From positions 26,933,368-26,997,367 of the forward strand of contig JABBOT010000005.1 in NCBI GenBank assembly GCA_016165875.1: a stretch of DNA of 64,000 nt, given 5' to 3'. The position numbers and the translations under genes were made by a program. The notes beneath the pieces were generated by a model. That model did no database searches and had not been told where the DNA came from. It saw only the letters and a program-made list of their open reading frames with translations. The stretch comes from Acanthopleura granulata. Its lineage: Eukaryota; Mollusca; Polyplacophora; Chitonida; Chitonidae. This document shows positions 47,173 through 59,089 of the stretch, one piece after another. The first letter of the stretch is position 1; every line of letters begins with the position of its first letter.

Positions 47173-47215
<43 letters not shown>

Positions 47216-47262
47216 TAATATATACATACAGATATATATATATATATATATGTATGTATATA

Positions 47263-47300
<38 letters not shown>

Positions 47301-47340
47301 TGTATACATACAGATATATATATATATATGTATGTATATA

Positions 47341-47423
<83 letters not shown>

Positions 47424-47430
47424 ATACATG
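47173..47430. repeat. AT microsatellite with embedded palindromic repeats
   Basis: Long (AT)n runs enclose two copies of a motif, TACATACAGATATAT...ATATGTATGTATATATTTAA, at about 47222-47265 and 47305-47345. Each is itself an inverted repeat (TACATACA/TGTATGTA). Confidence 0.9.
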
Positions 47431-48535
47431 CCTAGGTCCCAGTTTTCATTTTGGTATTAGTACATAATAATCTTTTGAAACCTGAACAAACTCTGGTACT
47501 TGTCGGCCTGAATTACTTTAAGATTCACTCAACAAGGTTGTCCCTTTAATCCCGCAATCTGGATGGCAGTTATGTAATCCAAGCGTGAATACAGCAGGCA
47601 GGTGATGACTTTCCAAATACCTATACTGGCTTGGGTTGGCGTCTCCTTTCCTAGGAATCATCTGCGCCACTGCAAAGGAAAAGTTTAACCATCAGGTATC
47701 AGCAGCTAGTACAAGGTGGGGTTTATACAGATATTTCGTTATTGCAATGCATCAATGAGATCAGTAATACGGGCGTTCCTGGGCAGGGTGAGTTCACTTA
47801 TATTAGGCGTGCTTGTCTGAAGATGTAAATAATGTCGTTTTGTGAAATTTGTAAGAACTCTGAAGAAAATGACTTGTCACAATTCTCTGTGACGAAGACT
47901 AATCTTATGGCTTTATGTAAGGGTCATCAGTGATAACTGGAAGCGTTTGTTCATCCAACAGTCCTACAATTATTTGAGCCAAAGCTTTAATTCCCCATTT
48001 AGGATATTGTGTGTGCCACTCAAATTGATTTTCATAATTAATTGTTTCTTTTTTGGTGCATTTTGTAATAACGTACTCATTTACCACAAACATGTTGAAA
48101 AGGACCTTAATATTGCTTTCACACAATGGGAATTATCGACTTGTCGATTTCAACAAAGGCTAAACGTCTGAACTGCCTATCAAGTTTAATCGAAAGTTCT
48201 AAATCTTATGGAATGGAGCTGACCTTTAATGTCTTTATTCGACGATTTGATACCCTAAGATGCACTGGGTGAACTTGGCCTTTCGTAGAAACGCCCATGG
48301 CAACAATAGTTATATTGAGCCCTCTAATACACCTATTGCTTGTCTGTTATTAATAACATTTGATATTTAATATCCGTTCTCACACTAGACAAGAATCCAT
48401 TTCATGGCTTGAGGAAGCTGGAACTGGATTAACCACGTGGTTTGCACGTACCATCTTCTGGCAGTCTCTGGTGGTGTGTCCAGACACACACAACACTCTC
48501 CGTTGTCTTTAATGACAATTTATTGCACCTAAAAG
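47431..48535. other. no gene seen
   Basis: Complementary short frames at 47905-48171 only. Nothing recognised. Confidence 0.5.
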
Positions 48536-48540
48536 AATGA

Positions 48541-48606
48541 GATGGATGTATGTATGTATGGAGTTTTTCGTCGTACTTTACAATTTTTCAGTCATATGAC
48601 GACGAT
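48541..48606 (-). repeat. SINE family 1-type tail fragment
   Basis: GATGGATGTATGTATGTATG followed by TTTTTCGTCGTACTTTACAA and TTTTTCAGTCATATGACGAC is the degenerate tail plus 3' block of the family-1 SINE type. Confidence 0.6.
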
Positions 48607-50060
48607 TAGACCTTGGAATGTATATACAGGACATTGCACAGTAAAGGCTGAATACCATAAATATTGTTCGAGTGAGAGGTAGAAATGATAACCCAGGAGA
48701 CGAATTATGCCTAACATATTCTGCAATCCACCTCTCACCTCTCATCAAAATGTGATATTTCAGTGATGTAAAACTAATAATATAAGTTATCCATCCCTCA
48801 AGAGTGTGATACTGAATTTTATCCTGTTTCATGGCGAAATTCAAGGTCGTGTAGTATTCGACGGGACACATAATAAAATTCAGTGCCACACTGCTCGGGT
48901 CATGAATAAAGAATTTATTTCTACGAGCAGCCTTAAAAATCAAAGAAATATAGACTTCCATGCAATCAGGGTGTCAGGAATGTCCAGTGCGTTGCTAAAA
49001 TGTAGCACAAAGGGTCTTGATTTCGGAAAAAAATGCTGTAGACTTTTGACCTTAGCGGCCTAAAACACACAACTTAATGATATTACAATGCAACAAAGCG
49101 ATATTCAAGACATTTTCGAACGTTACAGTGTAAACTGCTGTCATTTCAAGACAGTGCAGTGAAATAGAATTATGTCTTACATTTTGTGCAGTTTAGACAA
49201 TTAACTTGCACATGTAGCACCGTAGCACACAACTGAAAGAATTTATCTACTCTAAGCAAACGTAGGCATTGTGCTGAGTCTGAAAATAAAAATAAACAAA
49301 AAGAAACTGGTAGGACTATAGACTGTAGGAAACCAGGTCACAACATGATGTCAAATGTCTTGAAATTCAGTTTCTGCGATTTCTAAATGTCACATGATTA
49401 TGCTCAAGTTTAGGTGCAATTTGGATAGCATCGGATGTTCATCTTAGTAATGTTACATCCAGAGAAAATAGGCAACAGGTGTAGTGGACTTGGGAGCAGA
49501 AGAAAGTCGCAAAAGTTGTCGTTTTGTTCACTTCGCTGTTCAGTGAACTTATCTCGAGTGCGATTTTGTTGTTGTAAATCTTCTGCTTCTGCGATCCAAA
49601 ACCAGCAGGGAGACGTTCTGTCGGATTTCTAGACTGGTCTGGGGTTTGCTGAGGACGACACAGGTAAGCCTAGTGACCGATGTCACTGACACGGTCAGAA
49701 ATCAAGCGAGTAATCTGAGGTAGGTTGAGGTATCTGCAATTCGCTTTTCCGGTAAACATCTTCAAAATTAGCTACAAGCTTAGGCAATCATTATACGAGG
49801 CCTATATATTCTCTAAAAATACCCCTTTTCGTTGTTTTAGATGGTATTTACAGCTTACAGACACTTACTTTCCTCTCGATGTGGAAATTATTTTGATTCG
49901 CAACAGCTCCATTTGGCGGGGTCACACGGGTGCAAGTGTGAGGTAAACATTTCACCCCGATGCACATGACGGCTGTTCACCAATGACAGGCCTAGAATGT
50001 ATTGTGTGTAGAAATAAATACATGCATACTCTTGCGAGAGGGCAAGTCCATGCCGCCAAA
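48607..50060. other. no gene seen
   Basis: A 127-codon minus frame at 48578-48961 has no motif. Nothing else recognised. Confidence 0.45.
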
Positions 50061-50064
50061 GTAC

Positions 50065-50145
50065 TTCCTCCATTGGAGCTTCATGCCGATGGCACCAGAC
50101 ATGACACCCCACCCAATCACATTATACTGACTGAGGATGCATTGA
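50065..50145 (-). repeat. SINE family 1 body fragment
   Basis: TGGCACCAGACATGACACCC followed by CACCCAATCACATTATACTG is the minus-strand body of the family-1 SINE (compare CACCCAGTCACATTATACTG at 16753). Confidence 0.55.
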
Positions 50146-50149
50146 GACG

Positions 50150-51600
50150 AGTTTCACTTGTGGTAGTATGATCCATTATTCTGGATTTGGTTCGGGAAAT
50201 TCCTTGAATGTCCCGGAAATGGCAAGTATATTTTGAGAAGCAGGCATTTGTGCCCCTTTCACCTGCAAATTGTCTGATTTGTAGATGTTCCAGTTTTTTA
50301 AAACCCCCCATAAAGACTGACTGTAATAAATATCATAGCTATTATTCACCTCAATTCGAAATCTACTTTTAAAACAGAATGTTTAACTGAAGCCTAACTT
50401 GACATTTCACCCAGGCAACAGGTTCAGAGCTCCATGTATCGAGACGTTTCTATGTGGTCCATATTACATTTCCGAAAATGTGCACTAAGGGTCTGGTCGA
50501 TTAGAACAAATCATGTCGTCCCCACTGACCAACCAAATTTATTCTCATCATATAACACTGACTGTCGTCAAATATATGATATCATAATTGGCATTTTTGT
50601 TGAAATTCCCATCACACACGTCATTATTAATTATTATTTTGTCAGTTAGTGGAAAGCCTCACGTAAGGACTTCATTTGGGCCCCATCAAAGTCCCCAGTA
50701 AAGCCAGCCACCCTGCGTCCAAATACATGTACCATCTATCGCCGCAAAGCATGAGGGTTATGAGTTAGAGCCATAGCTCCTCCAGCATTGTTATGATGGC
50801 CAATTGGAATCGAAGAAAACAATCTTCAAACCCAAGATCTTAAGTGCAACAATAGCAGCAACATTATAGTTTTTATTATATTTACTAATTAACACTAATT
50901 AAGGCAATTTCACCGGTGTTTTCGAGGGTGGGGGTGGGGCATTAATGATGAACTCCTAGCATAATTATGCCAACTTGTGACCGTAATGGTAAACAATTTG
51001 AACATGAAGGACATTTCAACATAATGGCCAAATTCATATGAACATTGTGGCCTTGATGCCTTAGTTTCCAATAACTATGTAACGTAACTCGTTTGTACGC
51101 CGCCAAATCCCGATGAATTTTATTAAGCACGGTGGCATGCAAACCATATACAAAATGTTCATACTTACTGCTGGCAGCCATCTTGGAAAGAGGCTGCCAT
51201 TACTGTTACAGGAAAAACCTAAGACGGCCTTATATCAAAAAGTGTTCCCCATACCATAATCTACTAATCTTCTATCATCAAAAGCACAGTTCTCCCATAC
51301 ATCTTACCTATCTACTGTACTAAGATCTTATCGAAAAAGATATTAGCGGCCCTTATCACGATCAGTGTTATGCAAATAACTGTGCTGTCCAACTTTGCTC
51401 AACGTGATACTTCCTCGTGGAGTCTGTGCCATGCGTGTTTTTGGATTTACATATGTTATGCAATGATGTCAGATCTTTGCTCGAGTTTTATCTGAACATT
51501 GCCCATTCCACGCTCTAGGTCTCGTTTTCCGCCGGAGTGTTTATGCACACGTCCTGATTGTCTGATACTGACATCGTGTGAAACGCCTCGACTTGTTCAG
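50150..51600. other. no gene seen
   Basis: Short frames only. A G-rich run lies near 50926-50940. Confidence 0.45.
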
Positions 51601-51639
51601 AGTGTGGCTTTAAAGAAGATTTTGAAACAATGTGTTTCA

Positions 51640-52425
51640 ACTCAGTTAAACTAACTAGTGATGACGTTTCAGATTATGTAACAGATGACAATGAACATGA
51701 AATTATACAGTGGAATAATTTAGCTACACACTAATCAAATAACTATAAAATAACTACTTTTAATGGCTCAATACCGGCAAATACCGGTCAGGATACCTTA
51801 CATTTTTCACATTTCAGCGCTTGTAGTTTGAAAAAGAACTACAACGAAATTGTTTCCTTTACCGAAACATTGCATTTTTCAGTTTTAGTAGATCCAACTA
51901 TCGAACAATTATATACAATTCCCGGCTATACACCGGATATTTCCTCTTGTGACACCAGAAAAGGAGTGGGCTTAGCTCTTTATAGAAGAGCAAATATTAC
52001 CGATCTGAGAGTGAGACATGGTCTTTCAGCTGTATGCAATGAATCTGAATCCCATTTTGTTGAGACAATGATAGAAACTAAATTTGAATCGTTGGGATAT
52101 ATTACAGACCACCCAACCGAAACGTTGATGACTTTAATGATATTACTTCAAACTCACTTAATGCAGTAAAAGCAGAGAAAAACCATTGCTTGCTAAAGGG
52201 CGATTTTAATATAGATTTATTCAAATTAACAAACACCGTTCTACTAAAGAATTTACTGGTGTGATGAAATCGCACTACTTCTTCCCAAAGATAGTCAAGC
52301 CCACCAGAGTCACATCTAACTCAGCTACCTTAATAGATAATAGCTTCATAAATTTCCATGAACAGAGTCGCCTGTCTGGTATTATTCTCTGTGATATCAG
52401 TGACCACCTCACGCGTTAACATAAA
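51640..52425 (+). pseudogene. LINE endonuclease domain relic (CR1/Jockey-like)
   Basis: The apurinic-type endonuclease region of a non-LTR retrotransposon. A block SLKKNYNEIVSFTETL is followed by IPGYTPDISSCDTRKGVGLA. After a shift near 52130 comes GDFNIDLFK (about 52200), the GDFN motif holding a catalytic Asp/Asn pair. After a stop and shift near 52260 the frame reads VKPTRVTSNSATLIDN and ends in ISDH (about 52400), the catalytic Asp-His pair of such endonucleases. The order and spacing are normal for the family. The expected N-terminal ET(W) motif is damaged. At least two shifts make it inactive. Confidence 0.75.
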
Positions 52426-52789
52426 TAACACATCATAAAAATATAACTCAGAATTCTCCAACTTCACATATAGAAAAATGTCGGCTGAAAATAAAATGAA
52501 ATTTGACACAAATATCCGTAAGACTGATTGGAGTGATATAATAAACAACTCAAAAGTCCAATCAGCTATTCCATTCCAAGTTTTATGAAATTTATAATAA
52601 AAGCTTTGTAATAGTTAATGCCCAACCAGGTGGCAAAACAATACTAAAGCCGTGGATTACTTAATTACTTAATAAAGGCATTCCTAATTCAGCCAAAGAA
52701 AAAAATAGACTTTCTGCATGACAAGTATACAGTGAAAATTTGCAAGTAACTAAAAAGCTTTCGAAACCGACTAAATCATACTACAAGAC

Positions 52790-54446
52790 TATCCAAACAA
52801 AAGTATTACGAAAAAAAGTTAAGCGACTGTTATAATGATATCAAACAAACATGGAAGGTGATGAAAGAACTTACCAATCGAAAGCAACAGAGTAAGCTAC
52901 CCTCGACATTTATAATCGGTGGAGAAAAAGTTACTAAAAGTGTCAAAATACCAGAAAGTTTTAACGAGTGTTTTAGCTCGATTGACAGCGATCTTACTTC
53001 AAAAATATCATCTCCGCGCAACGACTATGTTGTTTATCTGCACAATGCATGTTTAAATGCATTTTTCAAAAAATGAAGCGGCTGGATTGGACGATAGTAA
53101 AATGCTGATTGGTAAATTCGTGGCTAACTGCATAGCTCGACCAATTTGTCACTTAGTTAACTTGTCACATACAACTGGAGTTGTACCAAATGAATTGAAA
53201 TATGCAAAGGTAACGCCGATATTTAAATCTGGTAGATTACCTCAAATTGAAAACTACCGGCCCATTTCCATTCCCGTGTTTCAGGAAAATTCTTGAAAAA
53301 TCAGTATCATCCCGAATCCTTGGCTCTAGGGAGGAAAATGACATACTCAGTTCTTCTCCGTTTGGTTTTCTACCGAATCAATCAACTTCATTAGCTGTAT
53401 TATCACTGGTCGACAAATTGATAAAGGCGAAAGAAGGCAAATAATACAAAATAGCCTGTTTTTCTTCTTTCAAAGACATTTGGCACGGTCAACCACGATA
53501 TATTGGTAAAAAAAAACCACGGAAGACCACGGATTTAGAGGCGTTACCAATGCATGGTTTAAAAACTATTTGTCTTGGGACTCCAATCTGTCCAGTATAG
53601 TAGTATCAAGTCTTCATGTAAAGATATCATGTGGCATCCTAAAGGGATCTAGACTTGGACCAACTCTATTCCTCTTACACATCAATGATATCAAATATGT
53701 TACCGATTTGTTGCATATGTTATTGCTAGCTGATGGCGCTAGTGATATGCTATTAGCTGATGATCCTATCCTATCGACTGTTGCCCAGGAACTTAACAAA
53801 CTGTTTATCTGGTTCTCTGCAAATAAGCTCTCACTTAATGTAAGTAAAACAAAATTCATGTTTATAAAACCACTGAGGAATAATATAAATATCAGTCTAC
53901 CAAAACTTACAATAAACAACATTGTAATTGAACAAGAAAGCAGGTTGAAGTTTCTTGAAGAGATCAATAATGATCAGTTAAACTGGACTGACCATATTAA
54001 TGCCGTATGAAATAAGCTCTCATGCAATATAGATCTGTATGTAAAACAATGTGTTAACCTCAAAGCATTGATCATGCCTTATTACTCACTTGTATATCCT
54101 TGTCTCCTGTACGGTAATATTGATTTGGGAAACACTTTCTCCACCTATTTAAGACCCATTGGTATTTTGCTAAGAGAGCTATCGGATTTTTATATTTTTT
54201 CTGTTTATTATCACAGTTCATTTGTGTTAACCAAATAGTTAAAATACTTACTATTTCTGAGAAAAATGATTTCCTGTGCTTGCAAATGTGTAAAAAGTTT
54301 ATGTATAAATGTTTGGAATTAAATGTAGTACATAATAATATCAATGATAACTCAAGCCGTGTGGGGTTTAGTTTCCTGCCATATTGTTACCCAGTATTGA
54401 ATGATGTACGGCTATACCTTTTTCGTGAATAAATCTGAAATCTGAA
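52790..54446 (+). pseudogene. LINE reverse transcriptase relic and 3' end
   Basis: Continues the same element after a gap of broken sequence. VMKELTNRKQQSKLPS (about 52857), GVVPNELKYAKVTPIFKSG (about 53180-53235) and YRPISI (motif 1, about 53260) lead into ILEKSVSSRI and FGFLPNQSTS (motif 2). The palm motif A region near 53450 is scrambled. Motif B (CGILKGSRLGPTLF, about 53633) and motif C follow. LLADD stands where FADD is expected, and a near-duplicate LLADG lies just before it. NKLSLNVSKTKFM is motif D/E. The element ends with GAATAAATCTGAAATCTGAA at about 54426-54446, a typical CR1-like 3' repeat. Shifts at about 53080, 53290 and 53450 inactivate it. Confidence 0.8.
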
Positions 54447-54464
54447 TGAAATAACTGTGTAAAA

Positions 54465-54650
54465 GAAAAAAACATTGGACGTTCATGATTAGTAACGAAT
54501 ATTTTATGCTGGCCTGTTACATCGGCTTCACCTGTTGTATAATAACGTTGGTCCTTGCGTCATTCTGCAGTAGATCTGTCACTGTGAGTAGTTTGGCAAG
54601 CGGCCTGAGCAAGAATGGGACGATCTGCTATCTAGCTTTAGGAGATCCTT
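54465..54650 (-). repeat. dispersed repeat, copy 2 (partner at 44268-44485)
   Basis: Similar to 44268-44485 at DNA level and in minus-strand translation (LRPLAKLLTVTDLLQNDAR). It lies directly after the LINE 3' end. The 134-codon plus frame at 54485-54889 is hydrophobic but probably a shadow. Confidence 0.6.
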
Positions 54651-55020
54651 TTTCCATAGATCATATTTTGTTCTTTGACCAACGATTTTTGACAATAGTA
54701 AGTTTTGTCGCATGTCACATACTCTTTGACCAAAGCTTTTTGACTATCATATTTTGGTGCATGCCTTTCGACTACAGTTATTTTAATCGTAGTAACCAGA
54801 TGCTTCTGGTGAGCTTTCTGAACTCAGAAATGACAAACAGGCGTGCATGTATGTGTGATGTTCAAGTTTTATCCATAGCTTTTATCTGACATTCACGACT
54901 TGCATGTAATTGGCAACACGTTACTTGAGTCTACTGGATTTACTCTCACAGACACGAGTGTGAAAGTATGAAGAAGTTTACTGTAATTCTAGATTCATTT
55001 TCTTTTGTTTTCTGTGCTTA
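54651..55020. other. no gene seen; internal short duplication
   Basis: TTTGACCAACGATTTTTGAC (54674) and TTTGACCAAAGCTTTTTGAC (54725) form a local direct repeat about 51 bp apart. Nothing else recognised. Confidence 0.5.
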
Positions 55021-55024
55021 CTGT

Positions 55025-55180
55025 GCGATGGCGTAGAGAATAGAGCGTCTGCCTCCCAAACGTTGGAACCGCGGTTCATTCCCGTATCGACCCACACCTA
55101 AGACATTACAACCGGTGATCTAGGTACAGTGCTCCGAGGCCAAATTTTGTGTAAATAGAAAATGTATTGAGAACTCTGGC
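55025..55180 (+). mobile_element. tRNA-like SINE head, plus strand
   Basis: GCGATGGCGTAGAGAATAGAGCG resembles a pol III A box, and GGTTCATTCCC at about 55073 is one base off the B-box consensus GGTTCAATCCC. The spacing (~45 bp) fits a tRNA. The following CACCTAAGACATT resembles the ACCAAAGAC start of the family-1 body. A functional tRNA is unlikely: the acceptor ends do not pair. Confidence 0.55.
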
Positions 55181-55189
55181 CATATTTAC

Positions 55190-56100
55190 CTCCAAAATAA
55201 TAAGGAGACTGGACTGCTACTTACACACGCTGCTTCACTTCTGATTTTTTATCCAGCTACACTGCAAATTAATATAGTTGTCTGAAACCAAGTTTAAAAC
55301 CAAGTTCGTCGGAAAATACCACAAGTTGGTGAGCCTGGGGCGTTTTGTCTAACACGCCATAATTTACTTTTAACAACATCATTGCCCTGATTAAGTATGT
55401 GGTCAAAGTTGTAGGGTGAAGACGCCTAGGTAGAGGTGACTCTTTGAGGCGACTGGATTTCTTGATCAAGCTCTGTGGGATGAGGTGATACGAAAGGATT
55501 TCAGTACATATCATTGTGTAAGTTACTACAGTTTATGCAAAAGCTTAATCAACAGGATATGTCACACCAGCTGTAACCAGGCTCTTTAAATGAAGCTCTG
55601 ACAAATGTAAATTGACAAGGCCGGAGTTTCCCGGTGACAATTTGCCAAATACGGTGTGTCACACTGTCGTCACGCTGTAGTGTTTTTATATTGTATGTCT
55701 CCATAGACCAGGAATCTACTTGCGCACTATGGGCGATGCCCAAGACATTGCTTTCATGAGATGGAAAGTTTGATAAATGTGACAATATTTTTCCATGTTA
55801 GAGCGTTTTATTATAGACCTCCTCGTGACAGCTATAATCGGGTGAAAATTTTTATGTATCATAAATGTCAGGTAGCCAACATGATCACCGATATTCATGC
55901 GATGATGTATAAAATCGCTCTGTAACTGATGATAGTGCCTTGTCTTGCATCACCCCGTTGGGACGTAAAATGTCAATACAAACTAACTCACTACCCCCCC
56001 CCCATGACACTGCCACATCGTGTCGTTTCATGTGGCGGCAACAATATATAACGGAAAGTTTGGAGCACCACATTTAACCTAATTTCATATTGTAACAATA
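55190..56100. other. no gene seen
   Basis: Minus-strand frames up to 81 codons without motifs, and a C9 run near 55996. Confidence 0.45.
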
Positions 56101-56107
56101 TGCGAGC

Positions 56108-56175
56108 GAGCAATGGTGTAGTGGGTAAAAGCGCTTTACCTTTCAGTTGCTAGGGCACACGAGGTACATGCTCAG
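56108..56175 (+). repeat. degenerate tRNA-like sequence
   Basis: CAATGGTGTAGTGGGTAAAAGCG resembles a pol III A box. The B box is not recognisable. Probably an eroded SINE head. Confidence 0.35.
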
Positions 56176-56660
56176 AACAGTCTCTGAGCAGACAGAATTT
56201 GCCTAACTTTCACTGTTACGTCCGTGTACGTCGCATTTGGAAAAGGTCGATGACTTACACTGAGCACTTCGGTGTCCTCTCCCCATACCACCGACCGACA
56301 ACATATCAGAGAAAAGTTCAAGAGTATGACAAACAGCAATCAAATCAATAAGAAAAGACACCGCTAAGTCCTACAGGTACTTTAGCGCCTTGCTTTATTT
56401 ATAGAATTATTTAGGTTAATCATCAGGATACTTCACACCATCTGTGACCAAACTCTTTAAAGCTAATATCAAGCCATCCACTAGCTTATGTTCTCTTTAA
56501 GAAGATGTTCCAGATGTGAAGTGAAGTATTTTTAAAAAGTCTGCAACAATGATCAACAGAATAAATAAAAAGTTAACGACTTCACTTTGTGACACGTTTT
56601 GTTTCGCCACATTAAGTTAACGGTGATCAAAATAACGTCATAATACTTCATCTTAAAAAT
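56176..56660. other. no gene seen
   Basis: No protein-like frame or repeat recognised. Confidence 0.45.
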
Positions 56661-57000
56661 GTGTAATTCAACATAAAGCGGTTTAACATATGCCAAATAA
56701 GCCATTTGGGAATAGTCATGTCAAAGTATGCGGCAGATAAGATTAAAAGACAAACAGCGATGGCAGCACCGGTAGCTTCTGGCTTAACGACGACTGTGTT
56801 CGATGACTTCAAGGAGAAGCCAGAAACAGTGACTTTATGGACAGACTCACAAATCGTTCTCCAATGGCTGAGAGCTGAATCACTCAGCATTACGGAGTGT
56901 CGGTCTAAGATTGGCAGAAGTCCAGAACTACTGTGAACTATCGCACTTAAGACACAACCCTACAGACCTGAATCCTGCATGACCTCAGCAGATGGTTGAA
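56661..57000 (+). pseudogene. BEL/Pao retrotransposon RNase H relic
   Basis: The frame at 56706-56936 contains PETVTLWTDSQIVLQWL, the characteristic Pao RNase H segment in which the D of TDS is catalytic. After a shift, the sequence to about 57000 reads like the linker before the integrase (LQT...LHDLSRWLKVDQM), where BEL elements carry an NPAD-LSR motif. The preceding reverse transcriptase and protease are absent. Inactive remnant of one pol gene together with 57250-57510. Confidence 0.75.
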
Positions 57001-57249
57001 AGTAGACCAGATGTGTGGCCGCTGGATATTTGGGCAATCGCTCCTGTGAGAGTTCCGCTCGACCACTGGCCAAGGTAAGGGACAATCTGACCTAGGGAGA
57101 AGGGTCAACAGCATTCGCAGAAATCCAGTCGTTGATTTACTCAAGGGCCAATACAGTTTTGGTCCTGACAGTCCCAAATATTTAAGACCGCTGACAGGCG
57201 TTTCGAATTCGTAAGGGAATTAAAACTCTTTGTAAGGGAATACATCCCA
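57001..57249 (+). pseudogene. BEL/Pao pol, degraded middle
   Basis: Expected position of the integrase core. No DDE motif is readable, and large deletions are likely because only about 250 bp separate RNase H from the integrase C-terminal domain. Confidence 0.45.
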
Positions 57250-57510
57250 ACCCCCATGAGAACATCAAAGTGGAAGTTTACATCCCGTCAAATCCAAGTC
57301 GGTGACCTTCTTCTCCTCACAGAACCGAATTTCCCACAAGAGAAATGGAACCTTACTCCTGTAGAGGAAGTATATCCTGGAACCGACGGCATCGTATGCA
57401 ACGTGAAGGTCCCCACGCAATGTAGTGAATACAAGAGATCCGTGCAGCATGTCTGTCCTGTCTTGGAACACTCGTGCGTCGCCCCCTCCCCATCCACCCG
57501 GAGTCAATCA
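57250..57510 (+). pseudogene. BEL/Pao integrase C-terminal domain (DUF5641-like)
   Basis: The frame from 57256 contains IQVGDLLLLTEPNFPQEKW, a VEEVYPGTDGIVCNVKV segment, and YKRSVQHVCPV. These are the three landmarks (GDLV, V..V.PG.DG..R.V.V, KRP...L) of the domain that follows the integrase in BEL/Pao elements. The frame continues to 57618, but the sequence after about 57510 is not homologous. It lies in the same orientation as the RNase H piece. Confidence 0.75.
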
Positions 57511-57740
57511 GTCGTAATAAGCTATGTTCAAGCCAGCTCCAAGATCTTGTGGTGGCTGTTAGGTTTTCCTCGCGCTCTGCTCTCTATTATACCAGGTGAT
57601 ATGAGTATTTCCCCTTAGTTGTGTAAGCGGAAAGGAGGCTTTGCAGCTGGATTTGTCTGCATGCAGCCGCTTTAGTTCACTTCTCGCTGTTAAATAGCTC
57701 ACTATCGGGTACGCGAGGAGAACACTTCAGGTACACTTGT

Positions 57741-57808
57741 GATATATATATATATATATATACATATATAGATAGATAGATAGATAGATAGATATGTATG
57801 TATGTATT
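57741..57808. repeat. (TA)n / (GATA)n / (TATG)n microsatellite
   Basis: A compound simple repeat: TA dinucleotides, then GATA tetranucleotides, then GTAT tetranucleotides. Confidence 0.95.
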
Positions 57809-59026
57809 GGATAACTAAATAATAACAGTCACGAAAATCGGATCATGATAGGAACATACTTGTCCCAGTTGCAATTACAATCCTAATGAGAATGTCATCC
57901 TGGGAACATATCCTCATTCTTTCAGCACTGTAACTAGCGAATGTTTAGTGTAATTGCGGTGTACAATTTGATAGAGTTTTTTACATTCTGCATGTTTACA
58001 TTCTAGGCAATCTGAAAATAGATTTATGTTTACATAGGGGACAAGGCTGCCCTCAAGTTGTTTTCCTGAAAAAGTAACCCAAAAACACATATTTTAATGA
58101 CGTTTAGTAGATTGAATTTTAGTGTTTGCAAAGCCGTTTTAGCATTCGTACAATGCTATTTTATGCTGTGAATATGTTTTATTAGAATTACTAAACACGT
58201 AGTCAATTCATCAGTTCATAATTCAGTCATGTCAACGTAAAATCTCACTCATTCATTTGTTTACATTTCATTGCTCTTTCAGGACATTCAACCTGGTGCC
58301 TAATTTGAAAATATACCAGAGTTGCGAAAGTTCTCCGTACATAAAGACTTGCCTACTGTCAATCGTCGTATTTCTGAAGAGTTCACAGACGGTTCCTACT
58401 GAACGATAAACAGTGCAAATGCTAGCTTTCAAATTACTAGATCACTCCGAGCAGAGATTAAAAACTGGGTTTGGACAAGTAATATGTGAGCTCCCCTGCT
58501 CTGACTACTTATGGGACCTTGGCGACAACAAACCATCGATGACGCGTGTATGGCCGTTTGCTCAGTCTAATGTTCATGGAACATCATTTGTTTTCCATCG
58601 AAATAGTGTGCATATCTGTAAATCACATGTAGGGCCGTTTGTCAATAACTTGTCACAGGTCAGTGGTTTATCCTAGGTTCTCCACATAACTGTCAGAAAT
58701 CGCCTGAGTGAAAAATCTTAGAGTGTGACGTTAACATTCAATTAGATGAGCGAGTACTTAAACAAGTGAATAAGGACATTCTGTTCGTTAAAGTGCACAG
58801 GTGTCGAAAGTCGATTGACAAAAGTGAAGGGACATAAATGGCCACCAAGTTGAAGTATTATCCTAGAGTGATTTTCTAAAAATACCCTGTAACAAACTGC
58901 AACACGGCACCCAAGGTGTCTCTGTGGCGTGGCATAACACGTGTACTATCGAGAAACTTGGTGTGCGTCATCAGCTGATGGTTTTATTGTTACGTGTAGA
59001 TGATGGATTCAGTCAAGGTTTATTCC
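57809..59026. other. no gene seen
   Basis: An 87-codon plus frame at 58413-58676 has a mixed, protein-like composition but no recognised motif. Confidence 0.4.
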
Positions 59027-59085
59027 TCTATCCCATACTTCTTTAACGTTACATTCAACAATTTTTCACTCATGCGACGAGATTC
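59027..59085 (-). repeat. possible SINE family 1-type tail fragment
   Basis: TTTAACGTTACATTCAACAATTTTTCACTCATGCGACGA (quoted in part) resembles the TTTAACGTCGTACTCAACAA...TCATATGACGACGA block of other fragments in the window. Short and diverged. Confidence 0.4.
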
Positions 59086-59089
59086 AGCT

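Noticed and set aside
47003..47424. Long Ile/Tyr-rich frames
   Set aside because: Translations of the AT microsatellite.
54485..54889. 134-codon plus-strand frame, hydrophobic, receptor-like look
   Set aside because: It overlaps the dispersed repeat whose conserved reading is on the minus strand, and has no recognisable transmembrane family motif.
55025..55095. Functional tRNA gene
   Set aside because: The A box is imperfect, the B box has a mismatch, and the acceptor stem does not pair. Better explained as a SINE head.
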